From Promethearchaeota archaeon (GTDB lineage: Archaea; Asgardarchaeota; Lokiarchaeia; Sigynarchaeales; SOKP01), in contig JAHPYY010000043.1 in assembly GCA_019058515.1 (NCBI GenBank), forward strand, positions 1 to 23,843: a stretch of 23,843 bases of DNA, given 5' to 3'. Each line of letters begins with the position of its first letter. The first letter of the stretch is position 1. Both the position numbers and the translations under genes were made by a program. The notes beneath the pieces were generated by a model. That model was not told the DNA's origin. It searched no databases and saw only the letters and a list, made by a program, of their open reading frames with translations. Below are positions 23,380 to 23,843 of the stretch, one piece after another.

Positions 23380-23381
23380 TC

Positions 23382-23843
23382 ATGACTTTTAAAAGAGAGC
23401 GGTACGCGAGAGATAAACAGCAGAGAATTGCTAAAGTACGCGAAATCTCTCAAAAAATAATTGAAGACGGAAGTTACGACGATTTATCAATGAATTTAAT
23501 TAATAGACTTACAAAAATCCCCGTAGGAACCTTATACAAAGACTTCCCAGATGGAAAAGAAGATGTATTATTGGAAATCTTGAAAGAATTTCAGGACGAA
23601 TTTTCGAGTTTTGAGGAATTTAACGACGAGCGATTAAGAGAATTCGTATATAAAGCCCTTGATGTGGGTAGAAAACAGCGAAATCTCTTAATAGCGGTTC
23701 AGATCGAGTCGTTACAAAACCCTGAAAGTTTTTTGTTTAAAGCAAGAAAATATATTGAAGATATTAACATCTCTTCTTTCAAAAAAGCAATGGAATATCT
23801 CGTCCAACACGAGCTTCGATTAGATCAAGTTTACGAGATGATA
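23382..23843 (+). CDS. TetR-family transcriptional regulator (partial, runs off window)
   Basis: Translation from the ATG at 23382 gives 154 codons open to the window edge. The N-terminal DNA-binding domain is recognisable: QQRIAKVREISQKIIEDG (helix 1 region), then the helix-turn-helix SMNLINRLTKIPVGTLYKDF (36-55), with the family-typical GTLYKDFPDGKEDVL. The rest is helical and would form the ligand-binding and dimerisation domain, which is incomplete here. TetR dimers bind palindromes and release on ligand binding. It faces the acyltransferase gene across a 127-base spacer holding two related palindromes, so it probably represses both itself and that gene. The ligand may be an acyl compound or substrate of the acyltransferase; this is inference. 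Confidence 0.88.
   Translation, partial: MTFKRERYARDKQQRIAKVREISQKIIEDGSYDDLSMNLINRLTKIPVGTLYKDFPDGKEDVLLEILKEFQDEFSSFEEFNDERLREFVYKALDVGRKQRNLLIAVQIESLQNPESFLFKARKYIEDINISSFKKAMEYLVQHELRLDQVYEMI

Overview
The window looks like chromosomal DNA of a low-GC archaeon, most likely an Asgard (Lokiarchaeia-like) lineage. The grounds are an archaeal-type glutamate synthase split into three genes, an HdrB-HdrC fusion, AT-rich TATA-like elements upstream of genes, and carbamoyl-phosphate synthase subunits that read strikingly like the eukaryotic CAD protein. The lineage call is an inference from gene content; no rRNA or tRNA lies in the window. Some genes have clear Shine-Dalgarno sequences, and at least two appear to start with TTG.

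Layout. 1-452 (-): start of an FAD-linked oxidase (GlcD type), cut by the window edge. 640-2402 (+): an acetoacetate-decarboxylase-family protein, then a crotonase-fold protein lacking both catalytic glutamates. 2480-4023 (-): a NagD-type HAD phosphatase and a QueG-like iron-sulfur protein. 4232-6080 (+): divergent CTP synthase (pyrG) and a 47-residue LIM-like zinc protein. 6259-10708 (+): carA-carB, with a one-base frameshift hiding the true N-terminus of CarA. 10787-11083 (+): stand-alone RAM (Lrp ligand-binding) protein. 11110-13383 (-): glutamine-dependent NAD synthetase and an unknown zinc-ribbon protein. 13446-14372 (+): extended SDR protein with the catalytic Tyr replaced by Phe. 14398-19294 (-): a tight four-gene operon, hdrBC-gltB1-gltB2-gltB3. 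19295-19901: AT-rich spacer without a recognisable gene. 19902-21797 (+): NAD-dependent DNA ligase interrupted by one in-frame TGA. 21860-23254 (-): condensation-type acyltransferase. 23382-23843 (+, cut by the edge): TetR-family regulator.

How the genes work together. The centre of the window concerns glutamine nitrogen and nucleotides. PyrG, CarAB, NadE and the glutamate synthase all take ammonia from glutamine, and the RAM protein beside carB could sense an amino acid. The glutamate synthase operon follows the domain order of the bacterial one-piece GltB (amidotransferase, FMN barrel, GXGXG). It has no GltD reductase; an HdrBC-like protein heads it instead, which suggests an unusual electron supply. 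At the right end, the acyltransferase and the TetR gene diverge. Each promoter carries an operator-like palindrome with the same half-site and spacing, so this is probably a self-contained repressor/target pair.

Two core genes (carA, ligA) carry disabling single-base changes. These are either sequence errors or real lesions; raw reads would decide.
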